Assembly: GCF_002368415.1 (NCBI RefSeq)
Contig: NZ_AP018290.1
Location: 3,051,614-3,115,613 of the forward strand
Length of the DNA: 64,000 nucleotides
Source: Calothrix sp. NIES-4105
GTDB lineage: Bacteria; Cyanobacteriota; Cyanobacteriia; Cyanobacteriales; Nostocaceae
Reading direction: 5' to 3'
Position numbers and translations under genes: made by a program. Positions 19,584-28,574 of this stretch are shown here, piece after piece. The notes beneath the pieces are model-generated. The model was not told where the DNA came from, searched no databases, and saw nothing but the letters and a program-made list of their open reading frames with translations. Numbering within the stretch: the first letter of the stretch is position 1; every line of letters starts with the position of its first letter.

Positions 19584-20186
19584 TTATTGCCAAACGTAAA
19601 TCAGGATAAATAGTATAATCCAGATTACATCGACAAAGTGCCAAAAAAGCGAGGTTGCGTATACTCCGTAGTGACCGTTATCAAAGTTACCTGGAATAAA
19701 CGAGCGCACTAGGATTAGTGTTTGCAAGATAATACCTGTTAGAACGTGTAGTCCGTGGAAACCTGTTAGTAAGTAAAACAGACCCCCAAATACACCTGTG
19801 GTAAAACCAAATTCTAAGCCACCCCATTCGACTGCTTGACCGTATAAAAAGTAGCTGCCCATTAACATTGTTAAAAGCAGGAATATGCGGTATGCCCAGA
19901 GGTTATGACGCAGTAACGCGCGTTCTGCTAGGTAGATGACAAAGCTGCTTGATACTAGGATGACTGTGTTAATCGTTGGTTCTTTTATTTCTAACCCGGA
20001 TACACCTGTAGGTAGCCAGGTTGGTGTAGATAATTTGGTGGCGATATACGCTGCGAAGAAACTTAGGAAGATTACACTTTCTGAAAGTAAAAATACAACG
20101 AACCCATATTGTTTATTTCCTTCTTCGTCGTGTTCGTGTTCGTGGGCATGTGGCGCCTGTATATGAGTTTTTATTGAGCTTTCCAT
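19584..20186 (-). CDS. coxC: Cytochrome c oxidase subunit III
   Basis: 200 residues with five membrane helices, the usual size for cyanobacterial subunit III. Signatures: SESVIFLSFFAAYIA (first helix), LTGFHGLHVLTGI and FWHFVDVIWIILFI (last helix). The N-terminus is His-rich (IQAPHAHEHEHDEEG). It follows coxA in the same orientation, with 250 bp between that hold a repeat hairpin and a 20-bp tandem repeat. It would be co-transcribed with coxA, whose 5' part is missing here. Confidence 0.92.
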   Translation of the reverse strand: MESSIKTHIQAPHAHEHEHDEEGNKQYGFVVFLLSESVIFLSFFAAYIATKLSTPTWLPTGVSGLEIKEPTINTVILVSSSFVIYLAERALLRHNLWAYRIFLLLTMLMGSYFLYGQAVEWGGLEFGFTTGVFGGLFYLLTGFHGLHVLTGIILQTLILVRSFIPGNFDNGHYGVYATSLFWHFVDVIWIILFILIYVWQ

Positions 20187-20215
20187 TATTGGTTGGTTGA
20201 TGAGGTTGGTTGAAG

Positions 20216-20271
20216 AGGGGCGGGTTTATGATGATTTTTCGTTTTGAAGTAGGATATTTGTTAACCCGCCC
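20216..20271. repeat. GGGCGGGTTTA/TTAACCCGCCC hairpin repeat
   Basis: GGGGCGGGTTTA near 20217-20228 and TTAACCCGCCC at 20261-20271 form an inverted repeat between coxA and coxC. A related repeat with the same arms lies at about 29013-29069. Confidence 0.6.
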
Positions 20272-20280
20272 TTACTATAC

Positions 20281-20449
20281 TTGTGGTGTTTGCTTACTAC
20301 TCTTGGTGTTTGCTTACTACTCTTGGTGTTTGCTTACTACTCTTGGTGTTTGCTTACTACTCTTGGTGTTTGCTTACTACTCTTGGTGTTTGCTTACTAC
20401 TTGTGGTGTTTGCTTACTACTGTTGGTGTTTGCTTACTACTCTTGGTGT
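20281..20449. repeat. 20-bp tandem repeat, about 8.4 copies, between coxA and coxC
   Basis: The unit GTTTGCTTACTACTCTTGGT is repeated in perfect 20-bp register from 20281 to 20449, with single-base variants only at one spot per unit (TTGTGG, TCTTGG, TGTTGG). The end of coxA (stop at 20437-20439) lies in the last unit, so the array forms the coxA-coxC spacer. There are no spacers between units, so it is not CRISPR. Copy number probably varies between strains. Confidence 0.95.
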
Positions 20450-21813
20450 CCGGGGCCTGCTATTAATGGCTCGTTCATGCCGTAACCGTAGGGTGGTGAA
20501 ACTACGACGGGGATTTCTTCAAAGTTTTCAACAGGTGGAGGTGAAGATACTAACCACTCTAAACCAATCGCGCGCCAAGGATTAGCCGGTGCCTTGTCTC
20601 CGTTTATCCAGGAACTAATCATGTTTAAGATAAACGGTAATGTTGACATACCGAGTAAGAAACCACCGATGCTGGCAATAATGTTCCAAAATGTGTATTC
20701 GGGGTCGTAAGATGCGACTCGGCGTAACATTCCATGTAAACCTAGCGGATGCATTGGGAAGAAGTTAAGGTTGGTACCAATAAAGGCTAACCAGAAGTGT
20801 AGTTTGCCTAAGCCTTCATAGTACATACGTCCAGTCATTTTGGGGAACCAGTGGTAGATGGCAGCGAATAAGCCCATCGTCACGGTTCCGTAAAGAACAT
20901 AATGGAAGTGACCGACGACGAAGTAAGTGTTGTTAACGTGAATGTCAATGGGAACTGAGGAAAGCATAATTCCCACTACACCAGCAAACACAAACATTAT
21001 TAACCCACCTAATGCAAATAGCATTGGTGTATTAAGTCGCAGTTTACCACCCCAAACTGTTGCTAACCATGCGAAGACTTTAATTCCAGTTGGTACCGAT
21101 ACAAACATTGTCGATACCATGAACACCATTCGCATCCAACCTGGTGTACCGCTGGCATACATGTGATGAACCCAAACCAAGGCACTAACTGCCGCTATCA
21201 TTAGTGAGGATATGGCAACTACTCTGTATCCAAATAACGGCTTGCGGGAGTAAACTGGAAAAATTTCCGAGAAAATACCAAAAATTGGCAGTATTATTAC
21301 GTAGACTGCTGGATGCGAATAAAACCAAAATAGGTGTTGAAAAAGTACGGGGTTGCCACCTTTATCTGGATTGAAGAATGCTGTACCAACACTCAAGTCA
21401 AACAGTAGCATAATGGCGCCTGCTGTTAATGCTGGTAATCCAAATAACTGAATAATTTGAGCGCTAAAAACTGCCCAAACAAACAGTGGCATACGGAAGA
21501 AGGTCATTCCCGGCGCCCGCATTTTGACGATGGTTGTGACAAAATTTACGCCACCCATGATGGAAGAGATACCTGATACTGCTACTGCTAACAGCCAGAT
21601 AAACTCACCATTAATTAAATTACCTGTGGGGTTTTGGGTACTGACTGGGGGATAAGACCACCAACCAGCTTGGGCAGGACCACCCGGTACAAAGAAGCTA
21701 ATCATTAATAGGGCGCCTGCAACGGGTACCATCCAGAAAGCTGCTGCGTTCAGGCGAGGAAATGCCATATCGCGGGCGCCTATCATTAGCGGTACGAGGT
21801 AATTTGCAAATCC
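20437..21813 (-). CDS. coxA: Cytochrome c oxidase subunit I, 3' part only; 5' end interrupted
   Basis: Homology starts at GFANYLVPLMIGARDMAFPR (about 21813) and runs to the normal end. CuB and haem residues are present: FWFYSHPAVYVIILP (A2-type YSHPxVY), VHHMYASG, and VVGHFHYVLYG. Missing are roughly the first 90 residues, with the first membrane helices and the first low-spin haem histidine, so this fragment alone cannot make an oxidase. The frame continues upstream only into non-homologous codons (to a TTG at 21879). The break coincides with the start of an XisF-like recombinase on the other strand. No 5' coxA part or subunit II gene was found elsewhere in the window. Confidence 0.9.
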   Translation of the reverse strand, partial: GFANYLVPLMIGARDMAFPRLNAAAFWMVPVAGALLMISFFVPGGPAQAGWWSYPPVSTQNPTGNLINGEFIWLLAVAVSGISSIMGGVNFVTTIVKMRAPGMTFFRMPLFVWAVFSAQIIQLFGLPALTAGAIMLLFDLSVGTAFFNPDKGGNPVLFQHLFWFYSHPAVYVIILPIFGIFSEIFPVYSRKPLFGYRVVAISSLMIAAVSALVWVHHMYASGTPGWMRMVFMVSTMFVSVPTGIKVFAWLATVWGGKLRLNTPMLFALGGLIMFVFAGVVGIMLSSVPIDIHVNNTYFVVGHFHYVLYGTVTMGLFAAIYHWFPKMTGRMYYEGLGKLHFWLAFIGTNLNFFPMHPLGLHGMLRRVASYDPEYTFWNIIASIGGFLLGMSTLPFILNMISSWINGDKAPANPWRAIGLEWLVSSPPPVENFEEIPVVVSPPYGYGMNEPLIAGPGHQE

Positions 21814-21883
21814 AACAAGTGAAGAGTTTACAAGTCCAATTTTAGTGGTAAACTGCTCTGACAGAGAGTTTTGGGGCAAGTCG
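21805..21883. mobile_element. Left junction of a putative excisable element in coxA
   Basis: Reading coxA backwards, family-like residues stop at VGFANYL (21796-21816). From there to the recombinase ATG at 21884 there are only about 70 bp. The attachment core is expected within about 21800-21830 but cannot be located without the partner junction. The element would extend rightwards beyond position 64000, at least 42 kb, if the other half of coxA follows it. Confidence 0.7.
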
Positions 21884-23263
21884 ATGCGAGTTGGTTATGT
21901 GAGAGTGTCAACGGGCGAGCAAGAAGATGCATTGGAGCAACAAACATATAGGATAAACAAAGCTGGCGCCGTGTTAATTTTCAGTGATATTGAATCAGGG
22001 AGAAGCGACAATAGAAAGGAATTTAATAAAATGTTGACGATGTGCCGTGAAGGCCAAATAAAGGAAGTTGTTGTAACTCGTGTTGACAGACTTGCAAGGT
22101 CAGTAATAACAATAAGTAAAACAATAGCTTTGTTCGAGGAATTAAACGTAAAGCTTCAGATCCTTGATGCGCCAGTTGATGATTCGTCGTCACCCTTCGG
22201 TTGGTTCTCATTAAACCAAATGGCTGGTTTGGCAGAATTTGAATCTAGATTGCTTCAAAATAGAGTCAAACATGGACTAGCTTATTTCCGCGAACAGAAC
22301 AAAGCATGTCCACAACCACCGTTCGGTTATGTGAGAATTGATGAGAAAAATGAACCGGATATGACTTTACATAAATCCGGTAAAACTAACTGGGCTATCG
22401 CGGCAGAAATCGTTGAATACTTCTTAGAGAATAAAGCGTCGTTACGAAATACTGTCCAATACTTCATAAAGAAATATGATGTTAAGTTTTCACCGCCAGG
22501 ACTACGCGGTTGGTTCAGAAATCCAGTATTGAGAGGTCACACTCGGTACGGCGTTAGAAAAAGCCGCATAGATTCGTCAAAGTGGGATATCCGAGAAAAC
22601 ACTCACACAGCTTTAATATCAAAGGAAGTTTATGAACAGATTGAAATGCAGTTATCAGAGAATAAGAATATTTGGGGGAAAAATTTTGAAGGTGGTAATA
22701 ATACAAACAGCGTTGGTCGCTATTTATTGTCAGGACAAATAATTTGTGGTTCTTGTGGGTATAAGTGCTATGTTCATGACCGAAAAAAAACTAATGGAAT
22801 CCGCTGTAAACGCCGAAGAATTTACGGTGATGCGGAATGTGATAATAAAACAGCGGTTCCATTAGAGAAGGTTATCGAAGCTGTTGATAGTGCTTTAACA
22901 GCAAGGGCTATTGAGTTAAGGAATTACACTGTAAACAATCAACCAAGTATCGAAGAAACACCAGAGATTATTGAATTAAAAACTAGGTTAGAAAATTTAC
23001 AGAAAATGCCGCAAGATGAAATAATTGAGGATGCGGTACAGAGAACGATATTAAAAATTCAACAGTTGCAACAAAAGAATACTCATGGTGTAACTATCAG
23101 TAATCACTTAATAAATCAACTGAGGGAATCGTTTCATGATTACGAATTCTTCAAGACTCTTCCGGACGAAGTTAAGAGCCAACTGTATAAAAAATTCGTT
23201 AAACACGTCAAGGTTTTAAATGGCGATATTGTCGAGGTTGCGCTCGTTGACATACTGGGGTAG
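21884..23263 (+). CDS. Large serine recombinase, XisF-like excisase
   Basis: 459 residues from the ATG at 21884, preferred over a GTG at 21845 because MRVGYVRVS is the family start and GGGG lies upstream. The resolvase domain (1-150) has the catalytic Ser9 in YVRVST and the VVVTRVDRLARS motif; the recombinase domain (about 155-265) has PPFGYVR and LRGWFRNPVLRGHTRYG; then a zinc ribbon (IICGSCGYKCYV with later Cys) and a C-terminal coiled coil. It resembles XisF of the Anabaena fdxN element, which cuts that element out during heterocyst development. The gene points into the element from the coxA break. The accessory genes xisH and xisI were not seen nearby. Confidence 0.85.
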   Translation: MRVGYVRVSTGEQEDALEQQTYRINKAGAVLIFSDIESGRSDNRKEFNKMLTMCREGQIKEVVVTRVDRLARSVITISKTIALFEELNVKLQILDAPVDDSSSPFGWFSLNQMAGLAEFESRLLQNRVKHGLAYFREQNKACPQPPFGYVRIDEKNEPDMTLHKSGKTNWAIAAEIVEYFLENKASLRNTVQYFIKKYDVKFSPPGLRGWFRNPVLRGHTRYGVRKSRIDSSKWDIRENTHTALISKEVYEQIEMQLSENKNIWGKNFEGGNNTNSVGRYLLSGQIICGSCGYKCYVHDRKKTNGIRCKRRRIYGDAECDNKTAVPLEKVIEAVDSALTARAIELRNYTVNNQPSIEETPEIIELKTRLENLQKMPQDEIIEDAVQRTILKIQQLQQKNTHGVTISNHLINQLRESFHDYEFFKTLPDEVKSQLYKKFVKHVKVLNGDIVEVALVDILG

Positions 23264-23374
23264 TAGCGACGGTTCTGCCATTATTTTAGTTTTTGTTTCA
23301 ATATCGAGGTGTTTAATTTTTTGATACAACAAGCCAAGTCTTAGAAGCGCTTCCGGCAATGTTTCTTTCTTCAT
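23216..23374 (-). CDS. Possible small ORF overlapping the recombinase end
   Basis: 52 codons (KKETLPEALLRLGLLYQKIK then HLDIETKTKIMAEPSLLPQY), antisense to the last 48 bases of the recombinase gene. The composition is protein-like and helical, but there is no ribosome site. It might be an accessory factor or chance. Confidence 0.25.
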   Translation of the reverse strand: MKKETLPEALLRLGLLYQKIKHLDIETKTKIMAEPSLLPQYVNERNLDNIAI

Positions 23375-24706
23375 GCAAACAACAGTGATTATTTTATATG
23401 AAATATTAGCACAGAGATTTTTTTTAAATATATCGTGGCAAACAATTTTTGCGTCAAGCCATCTTCTAATCAGAAGGTGTACGTAAGAACCGCGTCAACC
23501 TAATTACTCAAACCAATTTGACTCAATACGTAACAGTTAACTTTAACAAATGTAATTAAATTTATGAAAATTTATCAAGCGCTTGGAGCAAGCAATTTTA
23601 GATATTAAAACAAAAACTGTGACATCTCAAATATCGTTTATGACATATTTCTGTTTAATGAAAGCAGCACAATGAAAGTTAGGCACCTAAAATAATGCTA
23701 TAAATCGTATGTTTCGAGATGCTGGAGAGTGCCGTTCTTCTTCTGAGTGAGGGTTTTATCGTGTGTGATACGTTTCACATCAAGCAAACTACGTTAACAG
23801 CAACTAGAAGTTGATTAAATTCTGTTTTAATTCCCAGTGGCGCCAGTTTGTACCTGCTGATAACCCTCTTTAAAGTTAGTTTCTTCGATAGCGTCGCGCC
23901 TTGTAAAGGAGTTGATTAAAAATAAAAGAGCGCGTGTTCTGCTTATATTTGCGTAGCGTGGCTTCAGCCACCTAGCCCGCTCAGGAGTGGATAAAATATT
24001 GAGGGAAAAATTCGTCTCCGTTTCTGTGGACTCTGCGTCGGCGGAAGGTAAAAAAATATATATATTTCACCACAGAGACACTCTTAACACAGAGAGAAGG
24101 TAGAATTTTATCGTCATAATACTAGGATTTTTGACTCACCTTGACAGAGCTACTGAAGCCACCTTACCCAAGCCAAAAGAAGGTGTATTCCGGTGAGGTA
24201 ACCCAACATCATCAACTCATGGGTGAGTTATAGCACTGCTGCGATGTACTTTCGTATCGTCAACAAGTATTTATTTTGTATCAAAAATACACTTATAACA
24301 CATATATATTTTATAAAATAGCGCTTTTTTTGCGATAAATACTTATTTTTAAATATTATTAGTAACATTAATTACTTTATTTATCTGCTAGCTTTGGTAA
24401 AACCCGATGAATAAATAATTTAATTGGCGCCAATTAATACAGGACTTACGATGTTGTCACAATTGAGAGCCGGTGCGTGACGCTACAAACCTTATAGCTA
24501 CCTTGAAGTCTTTTCGTAGCGTCACACACCCTACGGTTTTTTTGTACCAGTTGCGTAAGTCCAAAGTGACTTAAATATCTAAATACACCTAGTCAAGCAA
24601 ACACAATGAAAACTTATCTTCGCAAAATCACCGATAGTAATATTAAGCCTAAATTAATTAAACAATAGATAAAATTCTGAACTCAGCGTATAATTTTTAC
24701 AATTCA
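23264..24706. other. 1.4-kb gene-poor region inside the putative element
   Basis: No convincing gene beyond the small minus frame at its left edge. It holds a MITE-like repeat at 24442-24562 and generic repeat-like text around 24030-24110 (AAAATATATATATTTCACCA). GGCGCC sites lie at 23839 and 24426. Confidence 0.4.
24442..24562. repeat. MITE-like element with GGACTTACG/CGTAAGTCC ends
   Basis: Outer arms GGACTTACG (24442-24450) and CGTAAGTCC (24554-24562); inner arms GTGACGCTAC (24477-24486) and GTAGCGTCAC (24516-24525). Nested inverted repeats without ORF, about 120 bp, a form common in filamentous cyanobacteria. Confidence 0.7.
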
Positions 24707-25699
24707 TTAAGTTGATTTCCAGATTCTCACTGCATTGTCATCACTGGCAGTAGCGATTATTTTGCCATCGGGTGAGAATATTGCGTTTCTAACCGAGTAT
24801 GTACGTCCAGTAAGTGTATAAATTAGTTCGCCAGTATTTACATTCCACAGTTTCACCGTTTTGTCAGTACTTGTAGAAGCAACTATTGTGCATAGGGGTG
24901 AGAATATGACGCTCCAAACTAACCTTGTATGTCCAGTGAGTGTATAAATTAGTTTACCAGTATTTACATTCCACAGTTTCACCGTTTTGTCATCACTGGC
25001 AGAAGCGACTATTTTACCATCTGGTGAAAATATCATGTCCAAAATTTCGCCTGTATGTCCGGTGAGTGTATAAATTAGTTTACCAGTATTTGCATTCCAC
25101 AGTTTCACCGTTCCTTCATAAGTAGAAGCAACCATTTTGCCATCTGGTGAGAATACCGCAGTATGTCCAGTGAGTGTATGAATTAGTTCGCCAGTATGTA
25201 CATCCCACAGTTTTATCGTTTCGCCAGAAACAGTAAACGCGACTATTTTGCCATCTGGTAAGAATATCATGTTACTAATTTGGTATCCAGTAATAAGTGT
25301 ATTAATTAGTTTACCAGTATTAACATCCCACAATTTTACTGTATCGTCACGGCTATCAGAAGCGACTGTTCTGCCATCTGGTAAAAAGACCACACTCATA
25401 ACTAGGCCTGTATGTCCAGTGAGTGTATTAATTAATTCGCCACTCGTTGCATCCCACAGTTTCACCGTTTTGTCAGAACCTCCAGAAGCGACTGTTCTGC
25501 ATAGGGGTGAAAATACTGCACTCGTAACTGCACCTGTATGTCCAGTGAGTGTATGAATTAGTTTGCCACTCGTTGCATCCCACAGTTTCACTGTTTTGTC
25601 ATAACTAGCAGAAGCAACTGTTTGACCATCTTGTGAGAAGATCACGCTCATAATTCCTTCTGTATGCCCTTTGAGGGTTGTAACTTCAAAGTTGTACAT
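24707..25699 (-). CDS. WD40 beta-propeller protein
   Basis: 330 residues made only of about eight WD40 blades of the form LTGHTG...VIFSPDGKTVASAS-DKTVKLWDVNTGK. There is no effector or enzyme domain, signal peptide or membrane helix. Such proteins are usually the C-terminal sensor part of larger cyanobacterial proteins. The ATG at 25699 lies 1 bp from the stop of a 52-codon upstream frame (25701-25859), so it may be the propeller half of a split fusion. A sensor or scaffold role is likely. Confidence 0.85.
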   Translation of the reverse strand: MYNFEVTTLKGHTEGIMSVIFSQDGQTVASASYDKTVKLWDATSGKLIHTLTGHTGAVTSAVFSPLCRTVASGGSDKTVKLWDATSGELINTLTGHTGLVMSVVFLPDGRTVASDSRDDTVKLWDVNTGKLINTLITGYQISNMIFLPDGKIVAFTVSGETIKLWDVHTGELIHTLTGHTAVFSPDGKMVASTYEGTVKLWNANTGKLIYTLTGHTGEILDMIFSPDGKIVASASDDKTVKLWNVNTGKLIYTLTGHTRLVWSVIFSPLCTIVASTSTDKTVKLWNVNTGELIYTLTGRTYSVRNAIFSPDGKIIATASDDNAVRIWKST

Positions 25700-25700
25700 G

Positions 25701-25859
25701 TCAAGAGTGTTGATTTAAGATTGTTTGTATTTGGGTTTGAAATGTATCCTGTTCTTGTCCAACTCGAATGTTTAGAGAGACGGATTGATGAATTTTTTTA
25801 AAATAGGTTTGCAATAAGTCAGTTGTGGGTTGAGACTGTTTAGTTGTTTTACTAGTCAT
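25701..25859 (-). CDS. Small ORF directly upstream of the WD40 gene
   Basis: 52 residues (TTDLLQTYFKKIHQSVSLNI then RVGQEQDTFQTQIQTILNQ) ending 1 bp before the WD40 start. The spacing suggests an operon or a frameshifted N-terminal domain of the WD40 protein. No family recognised. Confidence 0.4.
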   Translation of the reverse strand: MTSKTTKQSQPTTDLLQTYFKKIHQSVSLNIRVGQEQDTFQTQIQTILNQHS

Positions 25860-25904
25860 AGTTTTTACAAAGGTAGAGTCATTCTAAAGGCGCCAAAAAA
25901 TATA

Positions 25905-27437
25905 TCACAAGCTTCGTCTTAAAGTGGATTTAATCAAGTCGGCGCCAAATTCACCAATCATTATTGTAGGTGCATTTGTATTTCCTGTAGTAATGTTTGG
26001 CATAATTGATGCATCGATAACACGCAAACCTTCTACTCCATGTACTCGTAGTTCGGGGTCTACAACAGCGTCAGAGTCAACGCCCATCTTACATGTACCA
26101 ACAGGATGGTAGAGAGTCTCGCACACTTCGCACAGGTATGCTAAAAGTTCTTCGTCACTTTTGACCTGGCTGCCTGGTGCAACTTCTGAGCCTCTAAAAT
26201 TATCAAATGCATTTGAATTAACTAATTCACGCGCGATTTTTAGCCCCGCAAGTAAGACTAATTTATCTGATTCATTTTGAAGGTAGTTCATCCGAATAAT
26301 GGCTGAGTCTAGAGGATTTTTAGACCGTAAACTAACACTTCCACGGCTTTTAGGACGCAATAAACTCGGAGTAATTGTAAATCCTGAACAGTTACGCGCG
26401 TATTTAGGAGGTACCCATAAAACTGGAGCAGCGTAAACCTGTAAATCAGGCACCACATCTTGGTTATATTCGCTACGCAAAAATAATCCGGCTTCCCCAA
26501 TATTACTAGTTAAAGCAGGTTGGTGTTCTTGAATCGACTCGTATGCAACAGGAGTCATTACGTGGTCTTGAAGGTTTTGACCAACACCAGGCAAATCAGC
26601 AACAACTGGAATATTTAATGATTGCAAGTAGTCTGCGTCGCCAATTCCAGACAGCATTAGTAATTTAGGCGAATCGAAGGTGCCTGCACTTAAAATTACT
26701 TCAGTATTAACTCTAACCTGATGTAGCATTCCTGAGTGCAAATACTCAACTCCAACTGCGTGCGTTCCTTCAAACAGTAATCGAGTCACCAACACATTGG
26801 TTTTAACTGTCAAATTCGGACGATTTAAAATTGGTAACAAGAAAGCTGACGCTATACTATGCCGCTTACTATCTTTAATAGTTAGCTGGTATATTCCCAC
26901 ACCTTCTTGTTCGGCGCCGTTAAAATCAGCATTATGATTGTAGCCCAAGCTAATTGCTGCTTCTATAAACTTTTGTGATATTACTGAGGGTGCTTCTTGG
27001 TCAGTTACGCTTAAAAGTCCATCACTTCCGTGAAACTGCGATGCTCCAAACTGATTATTTTCTGATTTCTTGAAGTACGGCAACACCTCTTTATAACTCC
27101 AACCATAATTACCAAGCTTAGACCAGTTATCGTAATCATGACGGTTGCCTCGCATATAAATCATTGCATTAATCGTACTGCTACCACCCAAAACTTTACC
27201 GCGCGGATGGTAAATTTTGCGATTATTAAGGTATGGTTCTGGTTCTGTAGAATATGCCCAGTCTATCTCAGTACCCCATAATTTAGGCCATTCTACAGGA
27301 ACTTCGATTTCTGGCAAAGTATCAGAACCGCCTGCTTCAAGCAATAATACTTTTGTTTTATCGTCTTCAGTTAGACGGTTGGTGACAACACAACCTGCTG
27401 AACCGCCGCCAATGACAATATAATCATATTGATTCAT
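25905..27437 (-). CDS. GMC-family FAD oxidoreductase (choline dehydrogenase-like)
   Basis: 510 residues. FAD-binding DYIVIGGGSAGCVVTNRL at the N-terminus, the GMC signature PRGKVLGGSSTINAMIYMRG near residue 80, the second signature region (LSAGTFDSPKLLMLSGIG), and the catalytic His/Asn end (HPVGTCKMG ... NTNAPTIMIGE). GMC enzymes oxidise alcohols, sugars or amines. No signal peptide, so cytoplasmic. A related but TAT-exported paralogue lies at 51458. Two GGCGCC sites (25889, 25941) lie at its 3' end. Substrate unknown. Confidence 0.9.
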   Translation of the reverse strand: MNQYDYIVIGGGSAGCVVTNRLTEDDKTKVLLLEAGGSDTLPEIEVPVEWPKLWGTEIDWAYSTEPEPYLNNRKIYHPRGKVLGGSSTINAMIYMRGNRHDYDNWSKLGNYGWSYKEVLPYFKKSENNQFGASQFHGSDGLLSVTDQEAPSVISQKFIEAAISLGYNHNADFNGAEQEGVGIYQLTIKDSKRHSIASAFLLPILNRPNLTVKTNVLVTRLLFEGTHAVGVEYLHSGMLHQVRVNTEVILSAGTFDSPKLLMLSGIGDADYLQSLNIPVVADLPGVGQNLQDHVMTPVAYESIQEHQPALTSNIGEAGLFLRSEYNQDVVPDLQVYAAPVLWVPPKYARNCSGFTITPSLLRPKSRGSVSLRSKNPLDSAIIRMNYLQNESDKLVLLAGLKIARELVNSNAFDNFRGSEVAPGSQVKSDEELLAYLCEVCETLYHPVGTCKMGVDSDAVVDPELRVHGVEGLRVIDASIMPNITTGNTNAPTIMIGEFGADLIKSTLRRSL

Positions 27438-27984
27438 AAATTGTACTTGTTTACTAAATTTTCAACAAATGCTAGATTTAAATAGAGGCTAATACTTCTA
27501 TAATTTATATAGGAGAGAGATAATTAATTTATTCAGTTCATTTTAGAGTATCGCGACTAAAGTGTCTTTTTGGTTCTACGCGCCTTAGAATAGATACTAA
27601 TTGAGGTTGCGATAATGAACGAAAAGAGACAGATGAATTTTGCTGCTTAGAAGACGAAGGCAACGTTTATGATTCAAACTTAATATCAATTTTAGTTTTA
27701 CGCATATGTAGAAACCGTACATGTAAAGTCTCTACACGTGTACATGAATAGAATCAACTTAACAATACCAATTAAAAAGTAGAAGGGTTAAAAAAACGAC
27801 AAATACAGCAGATTGCGTGTTCATGCAATACATGTAGAGACTAACATGTTAGTCTCTACGGGGTTTTGGCTATTATGCGTGTACTTCATCTACCCGAAAT
27901 CTGCTGTAAGTAGAACAAATGCTTCATAAGTTAACCGTAAATTGTTAATCAAAAATTGTGTAAATTTAATCATCTATAGGATAT
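27438..27984. other. Intergenic region with repeat element
   Basis: No gene seen. It contains the repeat at 27806-27907 and a looser hairpin around 27705-27750 (GTAGAAACC ... TCTCTAC). The promoter of the small membrane protein at 27985 should be near the right end. Confidence 0.4.
27806..27907. repeat. ACAGCAGATT-ended repeat carrying a GTAGAGAC palindrome
   Basis: Ends ACAGCAGATT and AATCTGCTGT enclose about 100 bp with a 26-bp perfect palindrome (27834-27859) starting GTAGAGACTAAC. A related copy starts at about 33537 (ACAGCGGATT, then TTCATGCGATACATG and another GTAGAGAC palindrome). Confidence 0.65.
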
Positions 27985-28353
27985 ATGAGCAATAACAACG
28001 ACAATCAAGATTTTTTTAGCGATTATAATAAGCCCGAAGATAAGCTATTGGTGGATATTCCTGCTTCCCGAAAACCTACCGAAGTTGAACAAACCCATAA
28101 AGCTTATGACCCAGTAGGAGAAATGTACGCTCAAGGTCGAGCGATGAGAGGTATGTCTTCCACTGGAATGTCTTGGTCGGTTCTCCTGACAAGCTGGGTA
28201 TTTTTGGGAGGTTTATTTTTGTGGCTTTTGAGTGTTGCTATATTTTCATCTCCAGCGGCTCTGCCATCTTTACTTATTGTTACAATGCCTTTATTAATTG
28301 TAATTCGAGGTACCTTTGCAAAGCTCTCCAACAAAAAACGTCGAAGAAGATAG
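27985..28353 (+). CDS. Small two-helix membrane protein
   Basis: 122 residues. The first 70 are polar (KPEDKLLVDIPASRKPTEVE), then two membrane helices (SVLLTSWVFLGGLFLWLLSV and ALPSLLIVTMPLLIVIR) and a basic end (KLSNKKRRRR) placing the tail in the cytoplasm. AGGATAT lies before the ATG. I do not recognise the family. Confidence 0.65.
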   Translation: MSNNNDNQDFFSDYNKPEDKLLVDIPASRKPTEVEQTHKAYDPVGEMYAQGRAMRGMSSTGMSWSVLLTSWVFLGGLFLWLLSVAIFSSPAALPSLLIVTMPLLIVIRGTFAKLSNKKRRRR

Positions 28354-28478
28354 TTATTTGTTTAAATATCATACGCAAGCGTTATGCCTTACAAGAAATA
28401 TATTATGCGCTTGCCTGCTGATAACCCTAGAGAGCATTGTAGTCAATAGGCGCCCGCGTGTTTTGATAATCTGTTAAT

Positions 28479-28560
28479 TATCCGGCAAGATGATAAATTT
28501 TGCTTTTTCAGCAACAATTGGGGAAAAGTCGTTGCGGAATGCCTACAATCTTTGTTTTGT
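28479..28560 (-). pseudogene. Duplicated fragment of the HEAT-repeat gene 3' end
   Basis: About 80 bp closely match 33618-33700, the last codons of the HEAT-repeat gene (shared GGCAAGATGATAAATT, TTGCGGAATGC). It is a partial copy with several changes and no open frame of its own. Confidence 0.7.
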
Positions 28561-28574
28561 TAGTGTTATGACTA

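Noticed and set aside
20281..20449. CRISPR array at the 20-bp repeats
   Set aside because: The units are directly adjacent with no spacers and no cas genes are present, so it is a simple tandem repeat.
20210..20585. Plus-strand frames of 60-100 codons over the tandem repeat
   Set aside because: They consist of translated repeat units (YYSWCLLTT) and run antisense into coxA; no gene features.
21817..21879. TTG start giving coxA 20 extra residues
   Set aside because: These residues (PQNSLSEQFTTKIG) do not match any oxidase N-terminus and lie past the putative junction.
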